DNA of 64,000 nt, taken from positions 124,001 to 188,000 of the forward strand of contig JAFMAA010000001.1 in NCBI GenBank assembly GCA_029785235.1, in the 5' to 3' direction. This DNA comes from Nitrososphaerota archaeon (lineage in GTDB: Archaea; Thermoproteota; Nitrososphaeria; Nitrososphaerales; UBA183). The notes below the pieces were generated by a model. It was not told the origin of the DNA and did no database searches. It saw nothing but the letters and a program-made list of their open reading frames with translations. The position numbers were made by a program, and so were the translations under genes. Below are positions 42,089 to 49,969 of the stretch, piece after piece; position 1 is the first letter of the stretch, and the number at the start of each line of letters is the position of its first letter.

Positions 42089-42793
42089 CTACAGCCTCAC
42101 CAAGGTAAAGTCGAGCGGAAGACCCGCTGCCAGGCCGCGGATATAGAGGTCGGCGAAGAAAATCGTGAGGAGGCTCACCCAAGCGAGCGCCTCGTGGTAC
42201 CTATTGAGCCAGCTCTGTCTCTCGTAAAAGGCCTTCCTCGCTCCCCCTGCGGCGACGCAACTGTAGCAGTCGATGTTCCCCCCGGTTAGATGCCTGAATG
42301 CGTGACACGAACCGGTCCAGGCAGTAAGCAAAAGCGCGTTCGCCAAGAGGACCAAGCTCCCCACCCTCAACTCGAAGGCGCCGCTGTAGACAAGGGAATG
42401 ATAGAAATCATAGTAGAAGAACGGGAGAATGGCGATGCCTGCGTAGAGGAAATATCTGTGGAAGTTTTCAAACTGGAACAGGCCATTCTTCTCTCCTGTG
42501 TAATGCCTCATGTTGGAGTCACCTCGGTCCGCGTTGGAGCAGCCTAGCGGGTGCTTGAAGAGGTGTCGGTGATAGTCTTTCCTGTAGGCGTAGCAGGTGA
42601 GCCTGAAAAGGCCAGGGAGAGGGACGATTAGGATCGTCGGGCTGTAGAATGGATCGATATACCCTGAGTATTCAGCCACAGGGAAGGAGACGAGAGCCCA
42701 AAAACCCACCACCAGGAGACCGACGAATGACCAGAACCTCCAGTTCGGCTCAAAGATTTCGTATGGGAAAAGGGACCTCCAGTTCACCGCCAT
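42089..42793 (-). CDS. sdhC: Probable succinate dehydrogenase membrane anchor (cytochrome b-like)
   Basis: 234 residues with about five hydrophobic segments (WSFVGLLVVGFWALVSF, PTILIVPLPGLFRLTCY, FLYAGIAILPFFYYDFY, VLLANALLLTAWTG, ALAWVSLLTIFFADLY). Several His residues lie near membrane ends (YHRHLFKHPLGC, NFHRYFLY, CHAFRHLTGG), suitable as haem ligands. A Cys-containing NIDCYSC follows. The family resembles anchors next to sdhAB in some actinobacteria and archaea; I assign it by this resemblance and by proximity to sdhAB. A TATA-like CTTTTACAC about 40 nt upstream favours ATG 42793 over 42811. Confidence 0.65.
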   Translation of the reverse strand: MAVNWRSLFPYEIFEPNWRFWSFVGLLVVGFWALVSFPVAEYSGYIDPFYSPTILIVPLPGLFRLTCYAYRKDYHRHLFKHPLGCSNADRGDSNMRHYTGEKNGLFQFENFHRYFLYAGIAILPFFYYDFYHSLVYSGAFELRVGSLVLLANALLLTAWTGSCHAFRHLTGGNIDCYSCVAAGGARKAFYERQSWLNRYHEALAWVSLLTIFFADLYIRGLAAGLPLDFTLVRL

Positions 42794-42892
42794 CTGCAGT
42801 CTCCAGCACATAGGGCAAAAGTGAGTGTGTAAAAGCCCTTCCCCGAACGCCCATTGACGTATGGAGGATACCAGTCAGACCGACGACCCAGA

Positions 42893-43312
42893 CTAGGGGG
42901 AGTTAGGCATGTCAGTGTCCTCATAATGTCCCCCAAGGTAGCCGTACACACCGACCTTCAGCACCTTCATCCCGAGCAGCGCACACTTCACTCTGGATGG
43001 GCCGAGGTCAGGATTGCCGAGCATCTTGAAGATGTCCTCCTTGGTCAGCGAGCGGACCCATTTTAGTTCCTTCCCCTTCGCCAACTCAGTGAGCATCGAG
43101 GCTGATGCCTGACTGATGGCGCACCCCTTTCCTGTGAACTTGATCTCCTCTATCTTTTGGCCCTCCCCCACCCTGATTTGCATATCAATCTCGTCCCCGC
43201 ACAAGGGGTTTGTGTCCCGCGCGTCGATATCGAACTTCTCCATCCTGCCGAAGTTCCTCGGGTTCCTATAGTAATCCAGGATGATTTCCCTGTAGAAGTC
43301 GGCGCTGCTCAT
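42893..43312 (-). CDS. sufU: Iron-sulfur cluster scaffold SufU/IscU family
   Basis: 139 residues. The three cysteines are in NPLCGDEID, GKGCAISQASASM and RVKCALLGMKVL, with the Asp after the first Cys. Starts overlapping the sufS stop by 4 nt. Acts with SufS as sulfur acceptor or scaffold. Confidence 0.94.
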   Translation of the reverse strand: MSSADFYREIILDYYRNPRNFGRMEKFDIDARDTNPLCGDEIDMQIRVGEGQKIEEIKFTGKGCAISQASASMLTELAKGKELKWVRSLTKEDIFKMLGNPDLGPSRVKCALLGMKVLKVGVYGYLGGHYEDTDMPNSP

Positions 43313-44547
43313 ATCTTGAATATCCCTCCCGCCTTTAGGATGCCTGCCTTAAGCGCGTCTATGTCGTCGTAGGAGTTGTAGACGTGGAAGCTCGCCCTGC
43401 TGGTGGCGGCGACGTCGAGCCAGCGCATCAGGGGCTGCGCGCAGTGATGCCCGGACCTGATGGCGATGCCCTCCTCGTCAAGGATTGTAGCGAGGTCGTG
43501 GGGGTGGACGTCAGCATAGTTGAATGAGACGACACCAGCCCTGACGCGGACGTTCTCTGGCCCGTAGAGCTTGAACCCTTTCACGGCGGTGAGCTCCTTG
43601 ATGGCATAGTCGAGGAGCTTCATTTCGTGGTCTCTGACCCGTCCCATCCCGATGGACCGAAGATAGACTACTGCTTCGCCCAGGCCTATGGCGTCAGCGA
43701 TGTTCACAGTCCCAGCTTCGAACTTGTATGGGACGTCGTTCCAGGTCGAGCGCTCGTCAAAGACCTCCCTTATCATCTCGCCACCGGTCTGGAACGGGTC
43801 CATCTCCTCGAGCAGGTCCTTCCTTGCGACCAACGCCCCGATGCCGGTGGGTCCTAGCATCTTGTGTCCGGAGAAGGCATAGAAATCAGAGCCCACCGCC
43901 CTGACGTCCACTGGCATGTGAGGGACCGACTGGGCCCCGTCCACGAGGGTGGTGGCGCCAGCGTTCTTCGCCATAGAGCAGAGCTTTGCGACGTCGTTTA
44001 TGGTCCCAAGCACATTGGAACAGTGGGTCAGAGTCACGAGCCTTGGCGCATCTTTGAGGAGGGTCTCGTAGCTCCCAAGGTCTAGGGTCCCGTCTGGGTT
44101 GAGGCCGACGTACTTCAGGGTCGCGCCGTTGCGCTTCGCCAGCTGCTGCCAAGGAACTATGTTACTGTGGTGCTCCATCGTGGTGGCGAGTATCAAATCC
44201 CCCTTCTTCACGTTCTTCTCCCCCCAAGCGAATTTCACCAGGTTCGTGGCTTCGGTTGTCCCCCTTACGAAGACTAGGTCCCGGGCCTGGACGCCGACGA
44301 ACTCGGCCGTCTTCTTCCTGGACCCCTCGTAGGCGGCGGTGGCCTCCTCCCCAAGGGTGTGGACCGACCTGTGGACGTTGGAGTTGTAGCTGGTGTAGAA
44401 CCTGACGAGCGAATCGATTACAACTTGCGGCTTCTGGGTAGTGGCGGCGTTGTCCAAGTAGACCAGCCTTTTCCCGTGTACCCTCCTGCTGAGGATGGGG
44501 AAGTCTGCCCTCAACCTCTCCACGTCGACCGCTTCTGACTCCAACAA
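43309..44547 (-). CDS. sufS: Cysteine desulfurase SufS
   Basis: 412 residues, class V aminotransferase fold. SGHKMLGPTGIGALVA holds the PLP lysine; LVYLDNAATTQKPQVVIDSL and MEHHSNIVPWQQLAK are typical; RSGHHCAQPLMRWLDV contains the active Cys of the SufS type. TTG start; GTG at 44523 is an alternative. A TATA-like CTTTTAAGC at about 44587-44595 could give it a separate promoter. Confidence 0.95.
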   Translation of the reverse strand: MLESEAVDVERLRADFPILSRRVHGKRLVYLDNAATTQKPQVVIDSLVRFYTSYNSNVHRSVHTLGEEATAAYEGSRKKTAEFVGVQARDLVFVRGTTEATNLVKFAWGEKNVKKGDLILATTMEHHSNIVPWQQLAKRNGATLKYVGLNPDGTLDLGSYETLLKDAPRLVTLTHCSNVLGTINDVAKLCSMAKNAGATTLVDGAQSVPHMPVDVRAVGSDFYAFSGHKMLGPTGIGALVARKDLLEEMDPFQTGGEMIREVFDERSTWNDVPYKFEAGTVNIADAIGLGEAVVYLRSIGMGRVRDHEMKLLDYAIKELTAVKGFKLYGPENVRVRAGVVSFNYADVHPHDLATILDEEGIAIRSGHHCAQPLMRWLDVAATSRASFHVYNSYDDIDALKAGILKAGGIFKI

Positions 44548-44601
44548 GCCCTGCAGGGACTCCGATATGACGAAACAGGTAACCCTGCTTAAAAGAACTC
44601 C

Positions 44602-44910
44602 CTAAACCTCGACGTAGATGGTATCCCGATCGACCCTGGTTCGATAGCGTTTCAGCGAGTCGGTGGCTGGGGGGGTCACAGCCTCCCCTGTCCTCAGGTC
44701 GAACTGTGACAGGTGGAGGGGGCAGACCACCCGGCCTTCAAGGATGAAACCCTGGCCGAGGTCCGCGTCCTCGTGAGTACAGGTCCCGGAGACGGCGAAG
44801 ACCTCCCCCCCGATCTTTGCAAGGAGTATGTGGGTTCCATTGACGTCCACAGCCGACATCGAACCCTCAGGGAGATCCACACTACGCATTGCGGGCAGGT
44901 AGTCCCCCAA
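44602..44910 (-). CDS. Rieske-type ferredoxin in the suf cluster
   Basis: 102 residues. The [2Fe-2S] ligands are CTH in GTCTHEDADLGQG and CPLH in VVCPLHLSQFD. No signal peptide or membrane helix, so it is a soluble Rieske ferredoxin like those linked to SUF systems or dioxygenases. It lies 5 nt after sufD and upstream of sufS. It could supply electrons for cluster assembly; this is inference. Confidence 0.9.
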   Translation of the reverse strand: MGDYLPAMRSVDLPEGSMSAVDVNGTHILLAKIGGEVFAVSGTCTHEDADLGQGFILEGRVVCPLHLSQFDLRTGEAVTPPATDSLKRYRTRVDRDTIYVEV

Positions 44911-44915
44911 CCGGC

Positions 44916-46328
44916 TTACCTGTACTTGTAGTGGCGTTCGAAGATGTCCTCCGACTCTTTGACTTCAGGGGTGACCTCCCCCGTCGCCGCGAGGAGCGCC
45001 TCCCTGTCCACCAGCCGCCGTTTCTCCCCATGCCACTTACCCTCTATCATGAACCTTGCCCCCTCTCTGGTCTGCTCGATCGGGACCCTTGAGAGGACAG
45101 GCTCGAAGAAACCCAATACGACCATCTTCTTGGCTTCATCTGGAGACAAGCCGCGAGCCATCAGGTAGAAGAGCTGCTCCTCGTCGATCTGGGCCACCGA
45201 GGCTGAGTGGGTCGCTTTGACTTCGTTATTGTCTATCTCCAGGCTTGGGACGCCATCTGACTTCGCGGTCCGTTCGAGGATCATCGCGTGGTGGGCCAGA
45301 TAGGACCGGGAGTTCTTGGCTGCGTTTACAATCTTGATCATCCCCTTGAATATCGTCTGCGAGTCCCCCTTCAGGACACCTCTGGCCTGTGTGGAACCAG
45401 TGGAGTCGGGCGAGTTGTGGACGAGATTGGTCTCGTAGTCGTATCGCTGTTTCCCGTCAGTGAAGAAGATTTCAAAACCTTCGGCGAATGAACCTCGCCC
45501 GTTGAGGAAGAAGTTGGTCCTGGACCTAGACGTCGATGCTCCTAGCGAGAGAGAACTCATAGTCGCCCTGGCGTCGGCTGAGACATCGACCCCTTTGTTC
45601 GATAGGTGAGTGGTTTGGTCGTCGAGGAGCTGGATGGAGGAGAAGTCGACGTGCGAGTTGGGCCTTGCGAGGATTTCTGTGGTCGCCGCGACGAAGGCAG
45701 GAGAAGAAGCCCCCTTGGAGTACTGCTCCTCCAGGTACACCAGCCTTGCACCCTCCTCCGCGATGACGAAGTTCTGCTCGATCACTGAAGTGCGCGGCGA
45801 ATCGAGCAAGAGCATTCTCCGGAGCGGCTTGTCGAGAGCCACCCCGCGAGGGACCCGGACGAATGTCCCACAGTTGAAGAAGGCGTTCACGAACGCTGCG
45901 AACTTGTCGCTCTCTGACCTCACCACCCTCGCCTCGATTAACTTCCTGACCTTGGTTTCTTCCTCACGCAGGGCGTCGTGAAATGACATCAGATTCACTC
46001 CTAACGAAACGAGATCCTCGCTAAGCTCGCGGTGGACCTGCGTCTCATTCCCCTGGAGTAGGATGTTGGATTCCTTACCTGTGAGGAACCCTCCGAAGAA
46101 GCTCCTGAAGTCGATGTCAGAGCGCGCCTGAGTGACCCCGAATTTCTCCAAAGAGAGGCCGAACAACCCTGCGTACTTGGTGTAGAGGGGGTTCTTCTCG
46201 GGTGGGAGGCGGGTGAAGTGCCCGAACGAGTCCAGCCTCGCGTCCCTGAGCCATGAAGGCTCGCCTAATGATTCCGAGGTCGACCTCACTAGGTCCTCGT
46301 TGAACGAGGACACAGATGCTTGAGACAT
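44916..46328 (-). CDS. sufD: Fe-S cluster assembly protein SufD
   Basis: 470 residues, SufB/SufD beta-helix family. GTFVRVPRGVALDKPLR, LVYLEEQYSKG, and the C-terminal EIDNNEVKATHSASVAQIDEEQLFYLMARGLSPDEAKKMVVLGFFEPVL are the family core. Partner of SufB and SufC. Follows sufB by 23 nt. Confidence 0.95.
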   Translation of the reverse strand: MSQASVSSFNEDLVRSTSESLGEPSWLRDARLDSFGHFTRLPPEKNPLYTKYAGLFGLSLEKFGVTQARSDIDFRSFFGGFLTGKESNILLQGNETQVHRELSEDLVSLGVNLMSFHDALREEETKVRKLIEARVVRSESDKFAAFVNAFFNCGTFVRVPRGVALDKPLRRMLLLDSPRTSVIEQNFVIAEEGARLVYLEEQYSKGASSPAFVAATTEILARPNSHVDFSSIQLLDDQTTHLSNKGVDVSADARATMSSLSLGASTSRSRTNFFLNGRGSFAEGFEIFFTDGKQRYDYETNLVHNSPDSTGSTQARGVLKGDSQTIFKGMIKIVNAAKNSRSYLAHHAMILERTAKSDGVPSLEIDNNEVKATHSASVAQIDEEQLFYLMARGLSPDEAKKMVVLGFFEPVLSRVPIEQTREGARFMIEGKWHGEKRRLVDREALLAATGEVTPEVKESEDIFERHYKYR

Positions 46329-46351
46329 GAGACGATTCGACCTGGGCCGTC

Positions 46352-47761
46352 CTAGCCGACCGCGTTCGTCATCTCGAGTGACATGAGACGGTTGAACTCC
46401 ACCGCGTACGTCATAGGGAGCTCCTTGGCGAAGGGCTCCATGAACCCGTTTACCACCATGCTGAGAGCGTCTCCCTCAGATATCCCTCTGGCCATCAGAT
46501 AGAACAGCTGTTCCTCCCCCACCTTGCCGACACTGGCCTCGTGGGTGACCGTGGCGTCGTCCTCCTGGATTTCCATATAGGGGTAGGTTGCGGTGGTGCT
46601 GATTGGGTCCACCAGAAGCGCGTCACACCGCACGGTGGACTTCACATTCTTTGCCCCCTTCGCTATGTGCAGAAGGCCGCGGTAGGCCGTGTGGCCCCCT
46701 CCCTTGGACACCGACCGGGAGATTATCTTGGAAGTAGTGTCCTTGGCAAGGTGGATCGCCTTGGCCCCGGTGTCCTGGACCTGGCCCGGCCCGGCGTAGG
46801 CTACCGAGATGATGTCGGCCTTGGCTCGGGGCCCTATGAGATAGACAGACGGATACTTCCGGGTCAACTTAGCCCCGCCATTGAAGTCCACCCAGGAGAC
46901 GGTGGCGTCCTCATGGGCGTGTGCCCTCTTGGTGACGAGATTAAGGACGTCCCTGGACCAGTTCTGCAGGGTAGTGTACTTCACCAGCGACCCCTTCCTG
47001 GCGACTATCTCGACAATAGCTGAGTGCAGGGACTGCGACGAATATACAGGCGCTGAGCAACCTTCTATGTAGCTCACTTCGCTATAGGGCTCAGCCACTA
47101 TGAGCGTCCTCTCGAACTGCCCCATGTTCTTCTCGTTGATCCTGAAGTAGGCTTGCAGCGGCAAGCTCACCCTCACTCCCTCTGGGACGTATACGAATGA
47201 GCCCGCGCTCCAGACGGCCGTCTGGAGGGCGGCGATGTAGTTGTCCTGGAATGGAACCACGGTCCCGAAGTACTTCTTCATGATTTCAGGGAATTCTTTG
47301 AGGGCGGCAACGGTGTCAGTGAAGACAACCCCCTGCTTAGCCAGCTCACCTTGGATGCTGTGATAGACTGACTCGCTTTCATAGATTGCGCCCACTCCCG
47401 CGAGAAACTTCTTCTCAGCGTCTGTTATCCCTAGCTTGTCGTAAGTCTTCCTGATGTACTCCGGGAGCTGGTCCCATGAATCGGCAGATTTCTTGGTCGG
47501 GTTGGCGTAGTAGTAGAAGCTCTGATAGTCGATGTCTTTCAGTTCCGGCGCCCAGGAAGGAGGCTCCCGGTCGAGGAAGTGCTTCAGGGCCTTCATCCTG
47601 ATCTGCTCCATCCAGGCAGGCTCGTCGTGCAGCCTGACGATCTCCTGCACCACCTTCTCGCTCAAACCCTTGATTCCCTTTACGGCGTACTCTTCGACCG
47701 AATCACTGAACCCGTACTTTTGTTTGTAGTCGTCTGAGACGATGTCGGTCGCTGAGGTCAT
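46352..47761 (-). CDS. sufB: Fe-S cluster assembly protein SufB
   Basis: 469 residues. AVWSAGSFVYVPEGVRVSLPLQAYFRIN, EGCSAPVYSSQSLHSAIVEIVA and the C-terminal DDATVTHEASVGKVGEEQLFYLMARGISEGDALSMVVNGFMEPFAKELPMTYA are diagnostic. It has its own promoter with a palindromic operator (47778-47791) close to the start. Confidence 0.96.
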   Translation of the reverse strand: MTSATDIVSDDYKQKYGFSDSVEEYAVKGIKGLSEKVVQEIVRLHDEPAWMEQIRMKALKHFLDREPPSWAPELKDIDYQSFYYYANPTKKSADSWDQLPEYIRKTYDKLGITDAEKKFLAGVGAIYESESVYHSIQGELAKQGVVFTDTVAALKEFPEIMKKYFGTVVPFQDNYIAALQTAVWSAGSFVYVPEGVRVSLPLQAYFRINEKNMGQFERTLIVAEPYSEVSYIEGCSAPVYSSQSLHSAIVEIVARKGSLVKYTTLQNWSRDVLNLVTKRAHAHEDATVSWVDFNGGAKLTRKYPSVYLIGPRAKADIISVAYAGPGQVQDTGAKAIHLAKDTTSKIISRSVSKGGGHTAYRGLLHIAKGAKNVKSTVRCDALLVDPISTTATYPYMEIQEDDATVTHEASVGKVGEEQLFYLMARGISEGDALSMVVNGFMEPFAKELPMTYAVEFNRLMSLEMTNAVG

Positions 47762-47777
47762 ATCACAAAGACCCTGT

Positions 47778-47791
47778 ATAACATATGTTAT
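47778..47791. promoter_or_regulatory. Palindromic operator upstream of sufB
   Basis: ATAACATATGTTAT, a perfect 14-nt palindrome 17-30 nt before the sufB ATG. A TATA-like CCTTTAAGG lies just upstream on the minus strand, overlapping the end of sufC, so the palindrome covers the likely start of transcription. A near-copy is found before sufC. Confidence 0.7.
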
Positions 47792-47807
47792 TTACTCCCT
47801 TAAAGGC

Positions 47808-48584
47808 TTACCGGGCCTGAGGAGTTACCTGCTCCTCTTGATTGTATCCCTTAATCCAGGTGTAGCCCTTCTCCTCTAGGAGCCTGGAGAGTTCTTCCCC
47901 GCCCGACTCGATTATCCTGCCTCCGAACATCACGTGGACGAACTGGGGCTTCACGTACTTTAGTATCCTCTGATAATGAGTTATGAGGAGGGAACCAGTC
48001 TGCGGGCCGGACACCTTGTTGATCCCCTCAGCCACTATCCTGAGGGCGTCTATATCTAGGCCCGAGTCGGTCTCGTCCAAGACAGCGAACTTCGGCTGCA
48101 TGAGAGCCATCTGGAGGATTTCTGCCCTCTTCTTTTCCCCCCCTGAGAAGCCTTCGTTGAGATAGCGGTTCAGGAACGCGTCGTCCATGCTAAGCAACTT
48201 CAGCTTCTCCGCCACCGCTTCCTTGAACTCGAAGATGGTGGGGGGTTCGGAGCCTGGGGGGCGGGAGTTGTTGTACGCGGCGCGGAGGAAGGAGAACATG
48301 CTTACTCCTTGGACGCTGACCGGATATTGGAACGCGAGGAAGAGGCCCTTCTTCACCCTCTTGTCAGGTGTGAGACCTACTATGCTCTCCCCATCGATGA
48401 GTATCTCCCCCGATGTAACCTGATACTTGGGGTGACCCATGACTGTGTAGGCGAGCGTGCTCTTCCCGGAGCCGTTGGGTCCCATCAGGGCGTGGGTCTC
48501 CCCTTGACCAATGGTGATGTTTACCCCCTTGAGAATCTCCTTCCCTTCCACTGAGGCATGAAGGTCAATTATCTCCAACTTCAT
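47808..48584 (-). CDS. sufC: Fe-S cluster assembly ATPase SufC
   Basis: 258 residues, ABC ATPase. Walker A is GPNGSGKSTL, the signature is FSGGEKKRAEILQMA and Walker B is FAVLDETDSGLDID. First gene of the cluster, with its own promoter and operator; sufB follows after 46 nt with a second promoter. Confidence 0.97.
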   Translation of the reverse strand: MKLEIIDLHASVEGKEILKGVNITIGQGETHALMGPNGSGKSTLAYTVMGHPKYQVTSGEILIDGESIVGLTPDKRVKKGLFLAFQYPVSVQGVSMFSFLRAAYNNSRPPGSEPPTIFEFKEAVAEKLKLLSMDDAFLNRYLNEGFSGGEKKRAEILQMALMQPKFAVLDETDSGLDIDALRIVAEGINKVSGPQTGSLLITHYQRILKYVKPQFVHVMFGGRIIESGGEELSRLLEEKGYTWIKGYNQEEQVTPQAR

Positions 48585-48611
48585 AGACGGAGCCGCCGAC
48601 CGTCACTTCGT

Positions 48612-48620
48612 ATTTAAGCA
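48612..48620 (-). promoter_or_regulatory. TATA box for sufC
   Basis: Minus strand GCTTAAATA, about 28-36 nt before the sufC ATG. The palindrome at 48623-48636 lies directly upstream, over the expected TFB recognition position. Confidence 0.6.
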
Positions 48621-48622
48621 TT

Positions 48623-48636
48623 ATAACGTATGTTAT
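48623..48636. promoter_or_regulatory. Palindromic operator upstream of sufC
   Basis: ATAACGTATGTTAT on the plus strand, identical to the sufB site except for one central base. It abuts the sufC TATA box on its upstream side and also lies 12 nt after the end of the next gene on the same strand. Confidence 0.7.
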
Positions 48637-48646
48637 CTAAACCGAG

Positions 48647-49123
48647 CTACCAGATGGCGCTGGCCTTCTTGGCCACAGCCTCTAGGAACTCCTTGTCTAC
48701 CGACGAGAAGGCATCCAGTTGGTCGCTGTCAATGTCTATCTCCCCCACCACGCGCCCCTGATTCAGAACCGGGACTACTATCTCCGACCTAGTCGAAACG
48801 AAGCACTGGAGGTACCTCGGGTCCTTGCCGACGTCGGATACGATTTCCGTCCTCCCCGCCTTGGCCGCGAATCCGCACACTCCCTTCCCAATCGGAATTC
48901 GGGTGTGCTCGGTCGCAGCCGGCCCGGCCCAGGCATCAAGGACCAAGTCGGGGCCATCCACAACGTAGATCCCCACCCACGAGTATGTGGGCACGGAGGC
49001 ATTCAGGAACTTCACGACGGACTCTCTCGCTGTCTTCCCCCGAGCCGAGCCGAGGACAGAGTCGAGGGTAGCGAGCACCTCCTTCGCCTGCTCCCTGCCG
49101 AGCCTTACCGCTGCCGACTTCAA
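48647..49123 (-). CDS. GAF-domain protein, probable free methionine-R-sulfoxide reductase
   Basis: 158 residues, one GAF domain. GKGVCGFAAKAG (C83) and DPRYLQCFVSTRSEIVVPVL (C107) match the cysteine-bearing regions of fRMsr enzymes, which reduce free methionine-(R)-sulfoxide; a third family cysteine is not seen. YSWVGIYVVDGPDLVLDAWAGP is the typical N-terminal part. Located upstream of the suf genes on the same strand, which may reflect an oxidative-stress theme. Confidence 0.85.
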   Translation of the reverse strand: MKSAAVRLGREQAKEVLATLDSVLGSARGKTARESVVKFLNASVPTYSWVGIYVVDGPDLVLDAWAGPAATEHTRIPIGKGVCGFAAKAGRTEIVSDVGKDPRYLQCFVSTRSEIVVPVLNQGRVVGEIDIDSDQLDAFSSVDKEFLEAVAKKASAIW

Positions 49124-49162
49124 CGTGCTTTTCCTCTCCCTGAGTTATTTATGCGCGACCCA

Positions 49163-49870
49163 TTATGCCTTGCTTTCTATCAGGTATCTGTAGACTAGCC
49201 CGGCCACTATGCCGCCAACCACTGGGCCGATGAGATAGATGTACCAATAGGCAGGATAGAACCCTGATGCTATCATGGGGCCGAACGCCCTAGCAGGATT
49301 CATCGCCGCCCCGGTGAGATTCCCCGCTACGAGGACGTCAGCCACGACAACCAGCCCGATACCGAGCCCTCCGATGCGGGGAGCCCTGGAGTCGACCGCC
49401 GTCCCGTAAACGGCGATGACCAGGACGAAGGTGAGAAGCGCCTCAATTCCAATCCCCTGACCCACGGTGACGGCGCTGCTTAGCGTGGGCGAGCCCCACT
49501 TCACGCTATCTCCGAGGACCGACGGGAACGATGCCTCGAGCGCCAGGCCGGCCGCTGTCGCCCCCACGAGCTCCGCGATTATGTACGGAACGACGTCCCT
49601 GGATCTCAACTTCTTCCCGACCCAAAGCCCCAACGTCACCGCGGGGTTCAGCGCCCCGCCTGAGATACCCATGGTTGCCGAAATGCCAACGCCTAGTCCC
49701 AATCCGTTGGCCAAAGCGGCCACGAGTAACGCAGAAGCCGAGTTCGGGCCCACGAGGCTGGCAGCCCCGACGGCCGAGCCAGCGCCGACCAGCACGAAGA
49801 CGAAGGTACCCACGGCCTCGGCTGCGAGCTTCTTCGAAAGGGTCGGGGGCGACGACAAAACTTTCGCCAC
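49163..49870 (-). CDS. Aquaporin / MIP-family channel
   Basis: About 235 residues, six membrane helices. The two NPA loops are GGALNPAVT and GAAMNPARAFGP; the Arg after the second NPA favours a pore of aquaporin or aquaglyceroporin type. The frame is open to a TTG at 49936. GTG at 49870 gives a more usual N-terminus (KKLAAEAVGTFVFVLVG shortly after), and a TATA-like TTCTTAAG lies just before it. The true start is uncertain. Divergent from the thermosome gene. Confidence 0.9.
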   Translation of the reverse strand: MAKVLSSPPTLSKKLAAEAVGTFVFVLVGAGSAVGAASLVGPNSASALLVAALANGLGLGVGISATMGISGGALNPAVTLGLWVGKKLRSRDVVPYIIAELVGATAAGLALEASFPSVLGDSVKWGSPTLSSAVTVGQGIGIEALLTFVLVIAVYGTAVDSRAPRIGGLGIGLVVVADVLVAGNLTGAAMNPARAFGPMIASGFYPAYWYIYLIGPVVGGIVAGLVYRYLIESKA

Positions 49871-49938
49871 CGTCCGAAGTGTCCCACTTAAGAATTCCTT
49901 CTCCTTCAGGGCCCTCTCGCCCTTGAGCCAGAACAATT

Positions 49939-49969
49939 CTTATAAACCGTCGGTTGTATACCGAAAATT
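49939..49969 (+). promoter_or_regulatory. Thermosome promoter with inverted repeat
   Basis: CTTATAAA (49939-49946) is the TATA box, 24-31 nt before the ATG. Between it and the ATG lies ACCGTCGGT followed by CGGTTGTATACCG, two overlapping inverted repeats. Such a site could bind a heat-shock repressor, but no regulator is identified here. Confidence 0.5.
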
